The notes under the pieces are model-generated. The model was not told the DNA's origin. It ran no database searches and saw only the letters and a program-made list of their open reading frames with translations. A stretch of 64,000 nt of DNA, taken from contig NZ_MAOE01000111.1 of assembly GCF_001884185.1 (NCBI RefSeq), positions 124,001 through 188,000 on the forward strand, in the 5' to 3' direction. The stretch's first letter is position 1. Every line of letters begins with the position of its first letter. This document shows, one piece after another, positions 49,342 through 60,579 of the stretch. Source of the DNA: Bacillus albus (GTDB lineage Bacteria > Bacillota > Bacilli > Bacillales > Bacillaceae_G). Position numbers and translations under genes: made by a program.

Positions 49342-49343
49342 AT

Positions 49344-49901
49344 ATGGGACAACAAGTATTGAAGTCTTCAAATGAAAAAATGGAAAAAGCAGTTGCTGCT
49401 TATTCTCGTGAATTAGCAACAGTTCGTGCTGGCCGTGCAAATGCGTCAGTATTAGATAAAGTACAAGTTGATTACTATGGTGCACCAACACCAGTTGTGC
49501 AATTAGCGAACATTACAGTTCCAGAAGCACGTTTACTTGTAATTCAACCTTATGATAAAACTTCTATCGGTGATATCGAAAAAGCAATTTTAAAAGCAGA
49601 TTTAGGCTTAAACCCTTCTAATGACGGAACTGTAATTCGTATTGCATTCCCTGCATTAACTGAAGAGCGTCGTCGTGATCTTGTTAAAGTTGTGAAAAAA
49701 TATGCTGAAGAAGCAAAAGTTGCTGTTCGTAACGTACGTCGTGACGGTAACGATGATCTTAAGAAGCTTGAAAAAGCTGGCGAGATTACAGAAGATGATT
49801 TAAGAGGATATACTGAAGATATCCAAAAAGAAACAGATAAATATATTGCAAAAGTTGACGAAATCGCAAAAAACAAAGAAAAAGAAATCATGGAAGTGTA
49901 A
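49344..49901 (+). CDS. frr: Ribosome recycling factor
   Basis: RRF splits post-termination ribosomes together with EF-G. The 185 residues form a helical hairpin domain plus a small beta domain. Signature stretches are [20 protein letters not shown] and [20 protein letters not shown]. The ribosome site AAGGGGG is inside the end of pyrH. A terminator at 49923-49948 ends this unit before uppS. Confidence 0.98.
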   Translation: MGQQVLKSSNEKMEKAVAAYSRELATVRAGRANASVLDKVQVDYYGAPTPVVQLANITVPEARLLVIQPYDKTSIGDIEKAILKADLGLNPSNDGTVIRIAFPALTEERRRDLVKVVKKYAEEAKVAVRNVRRDGNDDLKKLEKAGEITEDDLRGYTEDIQKETDKYIAKVDEIAKNKEKEIMEV

Positions 49902-49922
49902 TAGCGATACTTTCGCAAATAT

Positions 49923-49948
49923 GACCCTCTTCTTAAGGGGGTCTTTTT
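49923..49948 (+). terminator. Intrinsic terminator after frr
   Basis: GACCCTCTT (49923-49931) pairs with AAGGGGGTC (49935-49943), one G-U pair, 3-nt loop, followed by TTTTT. Confidence 0.88.
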
Positions 49949-49986
49949 ACACTTTTAGGCATACGTCTGCTTGCTGGAGGGTATGA

Positions 49987-50763
49987 ATGATGTTTAAAAA
50001 CTTTCCTTTTTTTAAAGGTAAAAAGGACACATCGTTTGATCATCTCGTTGAAGAAGTGAAAAAAGGATACATCCCGGAACATATTGCTATCATTATGGAT
50101 GGTAATGGAAGATGGGCAAAGAGGAGAGCGATGCCTCGTATTGCGGGACATCATGAAGGCATGCAAGTTGTAAAGAAAATTACAAAATTTGCAAGCAAAC
50201 TTAATGTGAAAGTATTAACTCTTTATGCTTTTTCAACTGAGAACTGGAAAAGACCGAAAAAGGAAGTTGATTATTTAATGAGGCTTCCGGAAGAATTTTT
50301 AGGTACATTTTTACCAGAATTGATTGAAGAGAACGTACAAGTCCGAGTAATAGGGCAACAAGATCGTCTCCCTACGCATACACGCAGAGCGATGGAGAAG
50401 GCCATGGAAGATACGAAAGAGAATACGGGATTAATTCTGAATTTCGCGTTAAACTATGGAAGTCGAGATGAAATCGTTTCTGCTGTGCAACATATGGTGA
50501 AAGATAGTGAGGAAGGGAAAATTCGTGTTGAAGATGTAAGTGAAGAAATGCTTTCTTCCTACTTAATGACGAGTTCTTTACCTGACCCAGAGTTGTTAAT
50601 CCGTACGAGCGGAGAGCTACGTATTAGTAATTTCATGTTATGGCAAATTGCATATTCGGAATTTTGGTTTACAGATGTGTATTGGCCAGATTTTACCGAG
50701 GAACATTTGCTAAATGCGATTACAGACTTTCAACATAGAGGGCGCAGATTCGGAGGCGTGTAG
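49987..50763 (+). CDS. uppS: Undecaprenyl pyrophosphate synthase
   Basis: UppS adds eight isoprene units to farnesyl pyrophosphate, making the lipid carrier for peptidoglycan and wall polymers. The 258-residue cis-prenyltransferase has IAIIMDGNGRWAKRR with catalytic Asp38. LTLYAFSTENWKRP, LNYGSRDEI, and LIRTSGELRISNFMLWQIAY with the C-terminal substrate residues follow. Two adjacent in-frame ATGs (49987 and 49990) follow GGAGGG; either could be used. It heads the uppS-cdsA-dxr-rasP lipid and envelope group. Confidence 0.97.
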   Translation: MMFKNFPFFKGKKDTSFDHLVEEVKKGYIPEHIAIIMDGNGRWAKRRAMPRIAGHHEGMQVVKKITKFASKLNVKVLTLYAFSTENWKRPKKEVDYLMRLPEEFLGTFLPELIEENVQVRVIGQQDRLPTHTRRAMEKAMEDTKENTGLILNFALNYGSRDEIVSAVQHMVKDSEEGKIRVEDVSEEMLSSYLMTSSLPDPELLIRTSGELRISNFMLWQIAYSEFWFTDVYWPDFTEEHLLNAITDFQHRGRRFGGV

Positions 50764-50780
50764 AAAGAGAGGGTTTGGTA

Positions 50781-51572
50781 GTGAAACAGAGAATTATTAC
50801 TGGAGTGGTTGCTGCCGCGCTATTCATTCCCATCGTAATTTACGGTGGCGTGCCTTTTACGGTTTTAGTGTATGCACTTGCTTCTATAGGTTTATATGAA
50901 TTAATTCGTATGAATAAGCTTACGCTTATTTCAGTACCAACAGTTTTAGCTGCAGTATTATTATGGGTTATTTTAATTCCAAGTAGTGCATCAGAACTGT
51001 TTACTTGGATTGGATTAGGTAAATTAGAAATCACATTTGTGATTGTTTTATTACTTTTATCATATACAGTCCTTTCTAAGAATACATTTACTTTTGACCA
51101 TGCTTCCTTTTTACTAATGGCAACAACATATGTTGCAATGGGATTCCTATATTTGAATGAAACGAGAATTTTAGGAATTAAATATGTGTTTTGCGCATTA
51201 TTTGTTATATGGGCTACAGATTCAGGCGCATATTTCGTAGGGAAAGCATTAGGAAAAAGAAAATTATGGCCAGAAATTAGTCCAAATAAAACGATAGAAG
51301 GTTCACTAGGCGGTATCGTTTGTGGGATTGTTGTGGCACTTGTTTACAATATGTTCTTCCCAGTTGAGGCTAATGTAGGGATTTTAATTGTGTTGGCAAT
51401 TATCATTTCTATTTTTGGACAAATTGGTGATTTAGTACAATCTGCATTTAAACGTCATTATGGCGTAAAGGATTCAGGTACAATTTTACCTGGACATGGT
51501 GGTATATTAGATCGAACAGATAGTTGGTTATTCGTTTTACCAATTCTCTACTTCTTATTACAATACAATTAA
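50781..51572 (+). CDS. cdsA: Phosphatidate cytidylyltransferase CdsA
   Basis: CdsA makes CDP-diacylglycerol from phosphatidic acid and CTP, the branch point to all phospholipids. The 263-residue integral membrane protein has about seven or eight hydrophobic segments and the C-terminal signature [20 protein letters not shown], followed by [17 protein letters not shown] (50766-50773) selects the GTG at 50781 over the TTG two codons earlier. It uses phosphatidic acid made through PlsX/PlsY, encoded partly in this window. Its end is close to the dxr start. Confidence 0.96.
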   Translation: MKQRIITGVVAAALFIPIVIYGGVPFTVLVYALASIGLYELIRMNKLTLISVPTVLAAVLLWVILIPSSASELFTWIGLGKLEITFVIVLLLLSYTVLSKNTFTFDHASFLLMATTYVAMGFLYLNETRILGIKYVFCALFVIWATDSGAYFVGKALGKRKLWPEISPNKTIEGSLGGIVCGIVVALVYNMFFPVEANVGILIVLAIIISIFGQIGDLVQSAFKRHYGVKDSGTILPGHGGILDRTDSWLFVLPILYFLLQYN

Positions 51573-51595
51573 TGAATGAACGAGGGGTTGGAGTC

Positions 51596-52738
51596 ATGAA
51601 AAACATTAGTTTATTAGGTGCAAGCGGATCAATTGGTACACAAACATTAGATGTATTACGTTCGCACCCAGACCAATTCCGTCTCGTTGCTTTTTCTGTA
51701 GGGAAAAATATTGACTACGCAGTAAAGGTAATTCAAGAATTTTCTCCGCAAATCGTCTCTGTGCAAAGAGAGGAAGATGTTTTAAAACTACAAGCTGTTT
51801 CTGGTAATACAAAAATTGTATATGGTAGTGAAGGGCTTTTAGAAGTAGCATTACATCCAGATGCGGAGATTGTAGTAAATGCTGTTGTAGGTAGCGTAGG
51901 GTTGTTACCAACACTTCGTGCAATTGAGGCGAAAAAAACAATTGGAATTGCAAACAAAGAAACGTTAGTAACTGCAGGGCATCTTGTAATGGAAGCAGCA
52001 CGAAAACATAATGTTTCGTTACTTCCAGTAGACAGTGAACATTCAGCTATTTTTCAATGCTTGAATGGTGAAAATGAAAAAAGAATTTCTCGACTAATTA
52101 TTACGGCTTCTGGAGGAAGTTTCCGTGATAAAACGAGAGATGAATTGCATCATGTGACCGTAGAAGATGCGCTTCGACATCCAAACTGGTCAATGGGTTC
52201 GAAAATTACAATTGATTCTGCTACAATGATGAATAAGGGGCTAGAAGTAATTGAAGCACATTGGCTTTTTGGTATCCCTTATGAGCAAATCGATGTTGTT
52301 TTACATAAAGAAAGTATTATTCATTCTATGGTTGAATTTGAAGATCGTAGTGTGATGGCGCAGCTTGGCTCACCTGATATGCGAGTACCAATTCAATACG
52401 CACTTACATATCCTGATCGATTACCTCTTTCAGACACAAAGCAGTTAAATTTATGGGAAATGGGTACATTGCATTTTGAGAAAATGAACCAAGAACGTTT
52501 CCGTTGCTTGCGCTTTGCGTATGAAGCTGGAAAAGCAGGCGGAAGTATGCCAGCTGTAATGAATGCAGCGAATGAAGTAGCTGTTGAAGCTTTTTTACAA
52601 AAGAGAATTGGTTTCTTAACAGTTGAAGACCTCATTGAAAAAGCAATGAACCATCACAATGTCATTGCACGTCCGAGCTTAGAGGAAATTCTGGAAATTG
52701 ATGCAGCCACAAGACGGTTTGTGATGGAACAAATTTAG
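51596..52738 (+). CDS. dxr: 1-deoxy-D-xylulose 5-phosphate reductoisomerase
   Basis: Dxr makes methylerythritol phosphate, the committed step of the MEP isoprenoid pathway, which ultimately feeds UppS. The 380 residues start with the NADPH motif [32 protein letters not shown], the metal site [12 protein letters not shown] and [20 protein letters not shown] follow. The ATG at 51596 is preceded by GAGGGG and GGAG; earlier in-frame starts lie within cdsA. B. cereus-group genomes may hold a second dxr copy, which cannot be checked here. Confidence 0.97.
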   Translation: MKNISLLGASGSIGTQTLDVLRSHPDQFRLVAFSVGKNIDYAVKVIQEFSPQIVSVQREEDVLKLQAVSGNTKIVYGSEGLLEVALHPDAEIVVNAVVGSVGLLPTLRAIEAKKTIGIANKETLVTAGHLVMEAARKHNVSLLPVDSEHSAIFQCLNGENEKRISRLIITASGGSFRDKTRDELHHVTVEDALRHPNWSMGSKITIDSATMMNKGLEVIEAHWLFGIPYEQIDVVLHKESIIHSMVEFEDRSVMAQLGSPDMRVPIQYALTYPDRLPLSDTKQLNLWEMGTLHFEKMNQERFRCLRFAYEAGKAGGSMPAVMNAANEVAVEAFLQKRIGFLTVEDLIEKAMNHHNVIARPSLEEILEIDAATRRFVMEQI

Positions 52739-52754
52739 CAAAGGTGGTATGGAA

Positions 52755-54011
52755 TTGAATACAGCGATTGCCTTTATATTAATTTTCGGTGCACTCGTAT
52801 TTTTCCATGAGCTAGGGCATCTATATTTCGCAAAAAGAGCAGGTATTTTATGCCGTGAGTTTGCGATTGGTTTTGGTCCGAAAATATTCTCATTTGAAAA
52901 GAATGAAACGGTGTATACGATTCGATTACTGCCCCTTGGTGGCTATGTAAGAATGGCTGGCGAGGATGCAGATACAGTTGAGTTAAAGCCTGGGAAAAAG
53001 GTTGGCCTTGTATTAAATGAAAAAGAAGAAGTTGCCAAATTAGTTTTTGATGGATATGAAAAGTATCCAAATGTTCGCGTTATTGAAGTGGAACAAGCTG
53101 ATTTAGAACATAATTTAACAATTTCGGGCTACGAAGAGTACGAGGAAGAGCTTCAAACATTCCAAGTGAATGAAAAGGCTCGTATTATTACTGCTGGTGA
53201 AGAAATTCAAATTGCTCCGTATAATAGGCAGTTTGGCTCTAAGAAATTAGGTCAACGTGCCTTAACAATCTTTGCAGGTCCTGCAATGAACTTCATTTTA
53301 GCATTTGTTATTTTTGTGATTCTTGGATTTGTACAAGGTGTACCTGTTGACAAGCCAATGGTCGGAAAAGTAATGGAGAATAGTGCAGCAGAGCAAGCTG
53401 GATTAAAAGAAAATGATACAATTCAAGCAATTGATGGGAAAAACACAAGTACATGGAAAGATGTTGTTACCATTGTACGTGAAAACCCGAATAAGGAAAT
53501 TACGTTACAAGTAAAGCGTGATAGTGAACAGTTTAATGTGAAGGTAACGCCAACGCTTGATAAAGAAGGTAAAGAAGAGGTTGGTAGAATTGGTGTTTAC
53601 TCTCCAGTAGAGAAAACGGTAATGGGTTCTATTAAATCAGGTTTTGAACAAACATACCAATGGACGAAACTAATTTTTGAGTCTCTTGTGAAATTAGTAA
53701 CTGGTCAATTTTCTATTAATGAGTTGTCAGGTCCAGTAGGAATTTATAATCTAACAGATCAAGTTGTAGATTATGGATTTACGCGTGTATTAAGTTTAGC
53801 AGCAGTATTAAGTATAAACCTTGGTTTATTTAATCTACTACCAGTTCCAGCTTTAGACGGCGGACGTTTGTTCTTCTTCTTAATTGAAGCATTACGAGGG
53901 AAACCAATTGATCGTCAAAAAGAAGGAATGGTTCACTTTATTGGTTTTGCATTATTAATGTTACTTATGTTAGTTGTAACTTGGAATGACATTCGTAAGT
54001 TTTTCTTGTAA
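52755..54011 (+). CDS. rasP: Intramembrane zinc metalloprotease RasP (RseP/YluC)
   Basis: RasP is a site-2 protease that cuts anti-sigma factors such as RsiW, FtsL and signal-peptide remnants inside the membrane. The 418 residues have the zinc motif FFHELGHL (His18, Glu19, His22) in the first membrane helix. A PDZ domain with VMENSAAEQAGLKENDTIQA and the NLLPVPALDGGRL motif near residue 365 follow. Four hydrophobic segments are visible. AAAGGTGG fits the TTG at 52755 better than the ATG at 52749. A strong terminator follows. Confidence 0.95.
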   Translation: MNTAIAFILIFGALVFFHELGHLYFAKRAGILCREFAIGFGPKIFSFEKNETVYTIRLLPLGGYVRMAGEDADTVELKPGKKVGLVLNEKEEVAKLVFDGYEKYPNVRVIEVEQADLEHNLTISGYEEYEEELQTFQVNEKARIITAGEEIQIAPYNRQFGSKKLGQRALTIFAGPAMNFILAFVIFVILGFVQGVPVDKPMVGKVMENSAAEQAGLKENDTIQAIDGKNTSTWKDVVTIVRENPNKEITLQVKRDSEQFNVKVTPTLDKEGKEEVGRIGVYSPVEKTVMGSIKSGFEQTYQWTKLIFESLVKLVTGQFSINELSGPVGIYNLTDQVVDYGFTRVLSLAAVLSINLGLFNLLPVPALDGGRLFFFLIEALRGKPIDRQKEGMVHFIGFALLMLLMLVVTWNDIRKFFL

Positions 54012-54050
54012 AATAAAGTGAAACTTATAATGAAATAGAGCTCGTAGAAT

Positions 54051-54084
54051 AAAATCCCTCACCTAACTCGAGGTGAGGGGTTTT
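54051..54084 (+). terminator. Intrinsic terminator after rasP
   Basis: A 14-bp stem, AAAATCCCTCACCT (54051-54064) with AGGTGAGGGGTTTT (54071-54084), contains one T-G pair and a 6-nt loop. Confidence 0.9.
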
Positions 54085-54120
54085 ACTGCGTGTAAGAGTA
54101 AAATGAAGAGGTGCGAATAG

Positions 54121-55821
54121 ATGAAACAAAGTATGGTATTCAGTCCTACATTACGTGAAGTTCCAGCTGATGCGGAGATTAAGAGTCATCAGTTATTACT
54201 TCGTGCAGGTTTTATGCGTCAAAATGCTTCTGGCATTTATAGTTTTCTACCATTTGGTTTAAAAGTACTACACAAAGTAGAACGTATCGTTCGAGAAGAA
54301 ATGGAGCGAGCAGGTGCTGTAGAATTATTAATGCCAGCGATGCAAGCTGCAGAATTATGGCAAGAATCAGGCCGTTGGTATTCTTACGGATCTGAATTAA
54401 TGCGTATGAAAGATCGTAACGCTCGTGAATTCGCATTAGGAGCGACCCACGAGGAAGTAATTACGGATCTTGTACGAGATGAAGTGAAGTCATATAAAAA
54501 GTTACCGTTAACATTATACCAAATCCAAACAAAATTCCGTGATGAACAAAGACCTCGTTTCGGTTTATTACGCGGAAGAGAGTTTCTAATGAAAGATGCA
54601 TACTCTTTCCATGCTACACAAGAGAGCTTAGATGAAGTGTACGATCGCTTATACAAAGCATACTCTAACATTTTTGCTCGTTGTGGTTTGAATTTCCGTG
54701 CGGTTATTGCTGATTCTGGTGCAATGGGCGGAAAAGATACACATGAATTTATGGTATTATCTGATGTTGGTGAAGATACAATTGCATACTCTGATACATC
54801 TGATTATGCAGCAAATATCGAAATGGCTCCTGTTGTAGCTGCGTATACGAAGAGTGACGAAGCAGAAAAAGCACTTGAAAAAGTAGCAACACCAGACCAA
54901 AAAGCAATTGAAGAAGTATCTGCATTCTTAAACATTGAAGCTGACAAGTGCATTAAGTCTATGGTATTTAAAGTAGATGAGAAATTAGTAGTTGTACTTG
55001 TTCGTGGTGATCATGAAGTAAACGATGTAAAAGTGAAAAATGTATACGGTGCTTCAGTTGTTGAGCTTGCTTCTCATGAAGAAGTAAAAGAACTATTAAA
55101 TTGTGAAGTTGGTTCATTAGGACCGATTGGTGTAACAGGTGATATCGAAATTATCGCTGACCATGCTGTAGCATCAATTGTTAACGGATGTTTAGGAGCG
55201 AATGAAGAAGGATTCCATTATGTAAATGTAAATCCAGAACGTGACTTTAAAGTGAGTCAATATACAGATTTACGTTTCATTCAAGAAGGAGACCAATCTC
55301 CAGATGGGAATGGAACAATTCTTTTCGCACGTGGAATTGAAGTTGGTCATGTATTCAAATTAGGAACTCGTTATAGTGAAGCAATGAACGCAACATTCCT
55401 AGATGAAAACGGAAAAACACAACCACTTATTATGGGTTGTTACGGTATCGGGGTATCTCGTACAGTGGCAGCAATTGCAGAGCAGTTTAATGATGAGAAT
55501 GGTTTAGTTTGGCCAAAAGCTGTTGCACCTTTCCATGTGCATGTAATTCCAGTTAATATGAAATCCGATGCACAACGTGAAACGGGTGAAAACATCTACA
55601 ACTCATTACAAGAGCAAGGATATGAAGTATTACTAGATGATCGTGCAGAACGTGCAGGTGTTAAATTTGCGGATGCAGATTTATTCGGCCTTCCGGTTCG
55701 CGTGACAGTTGGTAAAAAAGCAGACGAAGGTATTGTAGAAGTGAAAGTACGCGCTACAGGCGAGTCTGAAGAAGTGAAAGTAGAAGAACTTCAAACATAT
55801 ATTGCTAATATTTTAAAATAA
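54121..55821 (+). CDS. proS: Prolyl-tRNA synthetase
   Basis: ProS charges tRNA-Pro. The 566-residue class II enzyme has motif 2 ([20 protein letters not shown]) and motif 3 ([19 protein letters not shown]). A YbaK-like editing insertion at about residues 225-405 clears mischarged alanine. The C-terminal anticodon-binding domain carries [29 protein letters not shown] precedes the ATG. No T-box leader was seen in the 109 bases upstream. Confidence 0.98.
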   Translation: MKQSMVFSPTLREVPADAEIKSHQLLLRAGFMRQNASGIYSFLPFGLKVLHKVERIVREEMERAGAVELLMPAMQAAELWQESGRWYSYGSELMRMKDRNAREFALGATHEEVITDLVRDEVKSYKKLPLTLYQIQTKFRDEQRPRFGLLRGREFLMKDAYSFHATQESLDEVYDRLYKAYSNIFARCGLNFRAVIADSGAMGGKDTHEFMVLSDVGEDTIAYSDTSDYAANIEMAPVVAAYTKSDEAEKALEKVATPDQKAIEEVSAFLNIEADKCIKSMVFKVDEKLVVVLVRGDHEVNDVKVKNVYGASVVELASHEEVKELLNCEVGSLGPIGVTGDIEIIADHAVASIVNGCLGANEEGFHYVNVNPERDFKVSQYTDLRFIQEGDQSPDGNGTILFARGIEVGHVFKLGTRYSEAMNATFLDENGKTQPLIMGCYGIGVSRTVAAIAEQFNDENGLVWPKAVAPFHVHVIPVNMKSDAQRETGENIYNSLQEQGYEVLLDDRAERAGVKFADADLFGLPVRVTVGKKADEGIVEVKVRATGESEEVKVEELQTYIANILK

Positions 55822-55824
55822 GAA

Positions 55825-55856
55825 GAGGTACCTCGTAATGGGGTACCTTCTCTTTC
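55825..55856 (+). terminator. Probable terminator after proS
   Basis: AGAGGTACC pairs with GGTACCTTCT around the loop at 55833-55841 (7 to 8 contiguous pairs, then a mismatch), followed by TCTTTCTTT. Confidence 0.65.
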
Positions 55857-55861
55857 TTTGT

Positions 55862-55912
55862 AAACGTATTTTGTAAAAGAAGAAGGGAGAAATCTTTCTT
55901 TGTAATACGTTT
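55862..55912. repeat. Inverted repeat at the polC promoter
   Basis: AAACGTATT (55862-55870) is perfectly complementary to AATACGTTT (55904-55912). Between them, AAAGAAGA and TCTTTCTTT can extend the pairing. The right arm ends five bases before a TATAAT at 55918-55923. Confidence 0.6.
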
Positions 55913-55917
55913 CAATT

Positions 55918-55923
55918 TATAAT
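55918..55923 (+). promoter_or_regulatory. Possible -10 element of polC
   Basis: A perfect TATAAT lies 23 bases before the polC start. The -35 position (TTTCTT, 55895-55900) is poor and lies inside the inverted repeat, so activity may depend on a bound protein. Confidence 0.45.
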
Positions 55924-55945
55924 AGCAAATGGAAGGAGAGTGCTT

Positions 55946-58900
55946 ATGTCTTTAACAAATGAACAACAAGAGCGATTTCAAATTTTGCTTCAGCAGTTGC
56001 AAATACCAGACGACCTAATAAATCAATATTTACAAGGCGGTGGTATTGAAAGGCTCGTTATTGATAAAGCAAATAAAAGTTGGCATTTTAATTTACAAGT
56101 GCCACGTATTTTGCCTACAGAATTATATGAATTGCTAGAAACAAAGCTTAAGCAATCATTTTCTCATATTGCAAGAACAACATTTGCATTAGAAACAGAG
56201 AATAAACAATTTACAGAAGAAGAAGTGAGGGCGTATTGGCCACTTTGTACGGAACGGATTACATTTTCACCTATGTTTGCTTACTTAAAGAAGCAGCTTC
56301 CGCAGGTGAATGGCGTGAAGTTGCTTATAAATGTGAATAATGAACTGGAATCCACTGCTTTAAAGAAAAACGTTGCGAAACCAGTAGGGGATCAATACGA
56401 AGCTTTTGGATTCCCGCGTTTCCAGTTAGACACACATATACAGCAAAATACAGAAGAAATGCAAAAGTTTCGTGAGCAAACGCAGCAAGAAGACCGTGAA
56501 CGTGTTATACAAGCTATGGAAGAAATGGCGAAGAAGCAAGCTGAAGAAAGCAGCGTCGTGCATGAAGGACCGATTACACTCGGGTATCTTATTAAGCCAG
56601 ACGAAGAGATTACACCGATGCGAGAAATTCAAGATGAAGAAAGAAGAAAAACAGTTCAAGGTTATGTCTTCCATGTAGAAACGAAAGAGCTTCGTAGTGG
56701 ACGTACGTTATTAACTCTAAAAATAACAGATTATACGGATTCTATTATGATCAAAATGTTCTCGCGTGACAAAGAAGATATTCCAATGCTGCAGTCCTTG
56801 AAAAAAGGGATGTGGGTAAAAGCACGTGGTTCTGTTCAAAATGATACATTCGTTCGAGATTTAGTAATGATCGCAAATGATATTAATGAAATAACGGGAC
56901 CGTCTCGTAAAGATAAAGCACCAGAAGGTGAAAAACGTGTAGAGTTGCATCTTCATACACCGATGAGCCAAATGGACGCAGTTACTCCTGTTTCTAGACT
57001 TGTGGCTCAAGCGGGTAAATGGGGGCATGAGGCTATTGCGGTAACAGACCATGCTGTTGCACAGTCTTTCCCAGAAGCATATTCTGCAGGTAAAAAGGCT
57101 GGGATTAAAGTCATATACGGTGTCGAGGCAAATTTAGTTAATGATGGTGTACCGATTGCATATAACGAAGCACATCGACTACTTGCAGATGAAACATATG
57201 TTGTCTTTGACGTTGAGACAACAGGCTTATCTGCTGTGTATGACACTGTTATTGAGTTAGCTGCTGTAAAAGTAAAAGGTGGCGAAATTATTGACCGCTT
57301 TGAATCTTTTGCAAATCCGCATCAACCATTATCGGCAACGATTATTGAATTAACAGGTATTACAGATGATATGTTAACTGATGCACCAGAAGTGGACGAG
57401 GTGTTTAAAAAGTTTGAGGAATGGATGGGCGACCATACACTAGTTGCTCATAACGCAAGTTTCGATATGGGCTTTATTAACGTAGGATTTAAAAAAGCTG
57501 GTTTAGAAAAAACGACAAATCCAGTAATAGATACGTTAGAACTTGCACGATTCTTATTCCCAGAAATGAAAAACCATCGATTAAATACGATGTGTAAAAA
57601 GCTTGATATTGAATTAACGCAACATCACCGTGCGATTTATGATACAGAAGCAACGGGATATTTACTTGTGAAAATGTTAAAAGATGTGATTGAAAAAGGA
57701 TTTGAATATCACGATCAATTAAATGATAGTATGGGGCAAGGGGATGCTTATAAGCGCGGGCGTCCAAGTCATATGACATTACTTGCTACATCAGATGTTG
57801 GATTGAAAAATTTATATAAACTTGTTTCATACTCTCACTTAAATTACTTTTACCGTGTACCACGAGTACCGAGGTCACTATTAAAAAAATACCGTGAAGG
57901 AATTTTAGTAGGAACGGCTTGTGATAAAGGTGAAGTGTTTGAGGCAATGATGCAAAAAGCACCAGAAGAGGTAGAAGAAATTGCGCAGTTCTATGATTAC
58001 ATTGAAGTCATGCCGCCAGACGTGTTACGTCATTTAGTAGAGCGTGAACTCGTTCGAGATGAAGGGCAATTAAAAACAATTATTTCTAACTTAGTTAAAC
58101 TAGGTGAGACGTTAGATAAACCCGTTGTCGCTACCGGAAACGTGCATTACTTAGATCCAGAAGATGCAATGTATCGTAAAATTTTAGTTAGTTCGCAGGG
58201 CGGAGCCAATCCGTTAAACCGACATTCATTACCACCTGTACATTTCCGTACAACAGATGAAATGTTAGAGTGTTTCTCATTCTTAGGTGAAGACGTAGCG
58301 AAAGAAATTGTCGTAACGAATACACAAAAGGTTGCATCATTAATTGGCGATGTTCATCCAGTAAAAGATGATTTATATACTCCGAAAATTGAAGGTGCAG
58401 ATGATGAAACGCGTGATATGAGCTATGAAATGGCGCGTAGCATTTATGGTGAAGAGTTACCTGAAATTGTAGAAGCACGTCTAGAGAAAGAATTAAAAAG
58501 TATAATTGGGCATGGATTCGCCGTAATTTATTTAATTTCACATAAACTTGTAAAAAAATCATTAGTAGACGGATATTTAGTAGGTTCGCGTGGATCGGTA
58601 GGTTCATCATTCGTAGCAACGATGATGGAAATTACAGAAGTAAATCCATTACCACCACACTATGTATGTCCGAAGTGTAAGCAATCAGAATTCTTTAATG
58701 ATGGTTCTGTAGGCTCTGGTTTTGACTTACCAGATAAAGATTGTCCTACATGTAATGTTCCATACGTAAAAGATGGACATGATATTCCGTTCGAAACGTT
58801 CCTTGGATTTAAAGGAGATAAGGTACCCGATATTGATTTGAATTTCTCCGGGGAATACCAACCACGTGCCCATAACTATACGAAAGTACTGTTCGGTGAG

Positions 58901-60247
58901 GATTACGTATATCGTGCAGGAACGATTGGTACAGTTGCGGAAAAAACGGCTTATGGATATGTAAAAGGTTATGCAAATGATCATAACTTAACGATTCGAA
59001 ATGCAGAGATTGACCGTTTAGTAGCAGGATGTACCGGTGTAAAACGTACAACCGGACAGCATCCAGGTGGTATTATCGTTGTGCCAGATTATATGGACAT
59101 CTTTGATTTCTCACCAATACAGTTTCCGGCAGATTCAATAGGGGCTGAGTGGCGAACGACACACTTTGATTTCCACTCAATTCATGATAATTTATTGAAA
59201 CTCGATATACTAGGACACGATGATCCGACTGTTATTCGTATGTTACAAGATTTAAGTGGTATTGATCCGAAAACAATCCCAACGGACGATCCAGAAGTAA
59301 TGAAAATTTTCTCAGGTCCAGAATCATTAGGGGTAACGGAAGAACAAATTAACTGTAAAACAGGTACGCTTGGTATACCAGAGTTTGGTACGAAATTCGT
59401 AAGGCAGATGTTAGAAGAGACGAAACCGACGACATTCTCAGAGTTAGTCCAAATTTCTGGACTCTCGCATGGTACGGACGTATGGCTTGGTAATGCAAAC
59501 GAGTTAATTTATAACGGTACATGTACACTGAGTGAAGTTATCGGTTGTCGTGATGACATCATGGTATATTTAATCTATCAAGGTTTAGACCCATCATTAG
59601 CCTTCAAAATCATGGAGTCGGTTCGTAAAGGTAAAGGTGTACCAGAAGAATGGGAAGAGGACATGAAAACTAATAATGTACCTGGTTGGTATATTGATTC
59701 ATGTAAGAAGATTAAATACATGTTCCCTAAAGCCCATGCGGCTGCGTACGTACTTATGGCTGTGCGTATCGCATACTTTAAAGTACATTTCGCCCTTCTA
59801 TTCTATGCCGCATACTTTACGGTTCGTGCAGATGACTTCGACGTAGAGGCAATGGCAAAAGGTTCAGCATCTATACGTGCAAGAATTGATGAAATTGCGC
59901 AAAAAGGTTTGGATGCAGCGCCGAAAGAGAAGAGTTTATTAACAGTACTAGAAATGACACTTGAAATGTGTGAGCGTGGATACTCATTCCAAAAAGTTGA
60001 TTTATATCGCTCACATGCGACAGACTTTATTATTGATGGGGATACTTTAATTCCTCCATTTAATGCAGTGCCTGGTCTTGGTACAAACGCAGCTTTAAGT
60101 ATTGTAGAAGCACGTAAAAATGGAGATTTCTTATCAAAAGAAGATCTGCAGCAGCGCAGTAAGGTTTCAAAAACAATTATTGAGTATTTAGATAGTCAAG
60201 GTTGCCTAGGAGATTTACCTGATCAAAACCAGTTATCTCTGTTCTAG
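55946..60247 (+). CDS. polC: DNA polymerase III alpha subunit PolC
   Basis: PolC is the main replicative polymerase of low-GC Gram-positives, with built-in proofreading. The 1433 residues have an N-terminal domain, an OB fold (about 235-325), and a PHP domain starting [15 protein letters not shown] (about 333). A DEDD exonuclease starts [12 protein letters not shown] (about 420). A zinc site CPKC...CPTC lies near 907-935, and the catalytic palm has [12 protein letters not shown] (about 958). GGAAGGAG selects the ATG at 55946 over the in-frame GTG at 55940. The separate DnaE polymerase is not in this window. Confidence 0.98.
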   Translation: MSLTNEQQERFQILLQQLQIPDDLINQYLQGGGIERLVIDKANKSWHFNLQVPRILPTELYELLETKLKQSFSHIARTTFALETENKQFTEEEVRAYWPLCTERITFSPMFAYLKKQLPQVNGVKLLINVNNELESTALKKNVAKPVGDQYEAFGFPRFQLDTHIQQNTEEMQKFREQTQQEDRERVIQAMEEMAKKQAEESSVVHEGPITLGYLIKPDEEITPMREIQDEERRKTVQGYVFHVETKELRSGRTLLTLKITDYTDSIMIKMFSRDKEDIPMLQSLKKGMWVKARGSVQNDTFVRDLVMIANDINEITGPSRKDKAPEGEKRVELHLHTPMSQMDAVTPVSRLVAQAGKWGHEAIAVTDHAVAQSFPEAYSAGKKAGIKVIYGVEANLVNDGVPIAYNEAHRLLADETYVVFDVETTGLSAVYDTVIELAAVKVKGGEIIDRFESFANPHQPLSATIIELTGITDDMLTDAPEVDEVFKKFEEWMGDHTLVAHNASFDMGFINVGFKKAGLEKTTNPVIDTLELARFLFPEMKNHRLNTMCKKLDIELTQHHRAIYDTEATGYLLVKMLKDVIEKGFEYHDQLNDSMGQGDAYKRGRPSHMTLLATSDVGLKNLYKLVSYSHLNYFYRVPRVPRSLLKKYREGILVGTACDKGEVFEAMMQKAPEEVEEIAQFYDYIEVMPPDVLRHLVERELVRDEGQLKTIISNLVKLGETLDKPVVATGNVHYLDPEDAMYRKILVSSQGGANPLNRHSLPPVHFRTTDEMLECFSFLGEDVAKEIVVTNTQKVASLIGDVHPVKDDLYTPKIEGADDETRDMSYEMARSIYGEELPEIVEARLEKELKSIIGHGFAVIYLISHKLVKKSLVDGYLVGSRGSVGSSFVATMMEITEVNPLPPHYVCPKCKQSEFFNDGSVGSGFDLPDKDCPTCNVPYVKDGHDIPFETFLGFKGDKVPDIDLNFSGEYQPRAHNYTKVLFGEDYVYRAGTIGTVAEKTAYGYVKGYANDHNLTIRNAEIDRLVAGCTGVKRTTGQHPGGIIVVPDYMDIFDFSPIQFPADSIGAEWRTTHFDFHSIHDNLLKLDILGHDDPTVIRMLQDLSGIDPKTIPTDDPEVMKIFSGPESLGVTEEQINCKTGTLGIPEFGTKFVRQMLEETKPTTFSELVQISGLSHGTDVWLGNANELIYNGTCTLSEVIGCRDDIMVYLIYQGLDPSLAFKIMESVRKGKGVPEEWEEDMKTNNVPGWYIDSCKKIKYMFPKAHAAAYVLMAVRIAYFKVHFALLFYAAYFTVRADDFDVEAMAKGSASIRARIDEIAQKGLDAAPKEKSLLTVLEMTLEMCERGYSFQKVDLYRSHATDFIIDGDTLIPPFNAVPGLGTNAALSIVEARKNGDFLSKEDLQQRSKVSKTIIEYLDSQGCLGDLPDQNQLSLF

Positions 60248-60263
60248 TAGGTAGGAAAAGTCT

Positions 60264-60292
60264 TTGCAAATCAATATTTGCTATGGTATACT
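60264..60292 (+). promoter_or_regulatory. Sigma-A promoter of the rimP-nusA-infB operon or of a small RNA
   Basis: TTGCAA (60264-60269), exact 17-bp spacer, TATACT (60287-60292). The expected start near 60299 gives a leader of about 280 bases ahead of rimP. Confidence 0.8.
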
Positions 60293-60331
60293 ATTAACCG
60301 AGATAACCATGTCATGTATATTGTGTGAAAA

Positions 60332-60355
60332 AAAGAGTGGGGAAACCCACTCTTT
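60332..60355. terminator. Hairpin just after the rimP promoter
   Basis: AAAGAGTGGG (60332-60341) pairs perfectly with CCCACTCTTT (60346-60355) across a GAAA tetraloop. On the + strand the tail is CGTGTT, a weak T-run. On the minus strand the hairpin is followed by four further T, so it reads better as a minus-strand terminator although no minus-strand gene is seen. Confidence 0.6.
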
Positions 60356-60466
60356 CGTGTTACTATCTACATTTTATTGATGTGGAAAGGTAAGAAATTT
60401 CTGTCGTATATACATATTTTGTTACAAGTTTTACTTCTTAAATTTGGTAATACTAAGACAGATATT

Positions 60467-60490
60467 CCCTGCTTAACGGCAGGGGCTTTT
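60467..60490 (+). terminator. Attenuator-like hairpin upstream of rimP
   Basis: CCCTGC (60467-60472) pairs with GCAGGG (60479-60484), loop TTAACG, followed by GCTTTTG. The stem is short, but it resembles a leaky intrinsic terminator. Confidence 0.5.
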
Positions 60491-60579
60491 GTTAGCTAAC
60501 GAGAAAGAATAAGATAGACCGTTCTATGGACGGAGTCTTTTCTTGTAAATGGTACATGGCGGCAGGAAGGAGGCTGTTT

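Larger units (their letters stand above)
60248..60579. other. polC-rimP intergenic region
   Basis: A 332-bp gap. It holds a good promoter (60264-60292), a 10-bp hairpin with GAAA loop (60332-60355), a terminator-like hairpin (60467-60490) and a perfect palindrome GTTAGCTAAC (60491-60500). Further small pairings lie around 60515-60545, before the rimP ribosome site. No convincing coding sequence was found. Confidence 0.8.

Noticed and set aside
60309-60380. 23-codon open frame starting ATGTCATGT in the polC-rimP gap
   Set aside because: No ribosome binding site upstream, and it runs through the perfect hairpin at 60332-60355; more likely an untranslated leader.
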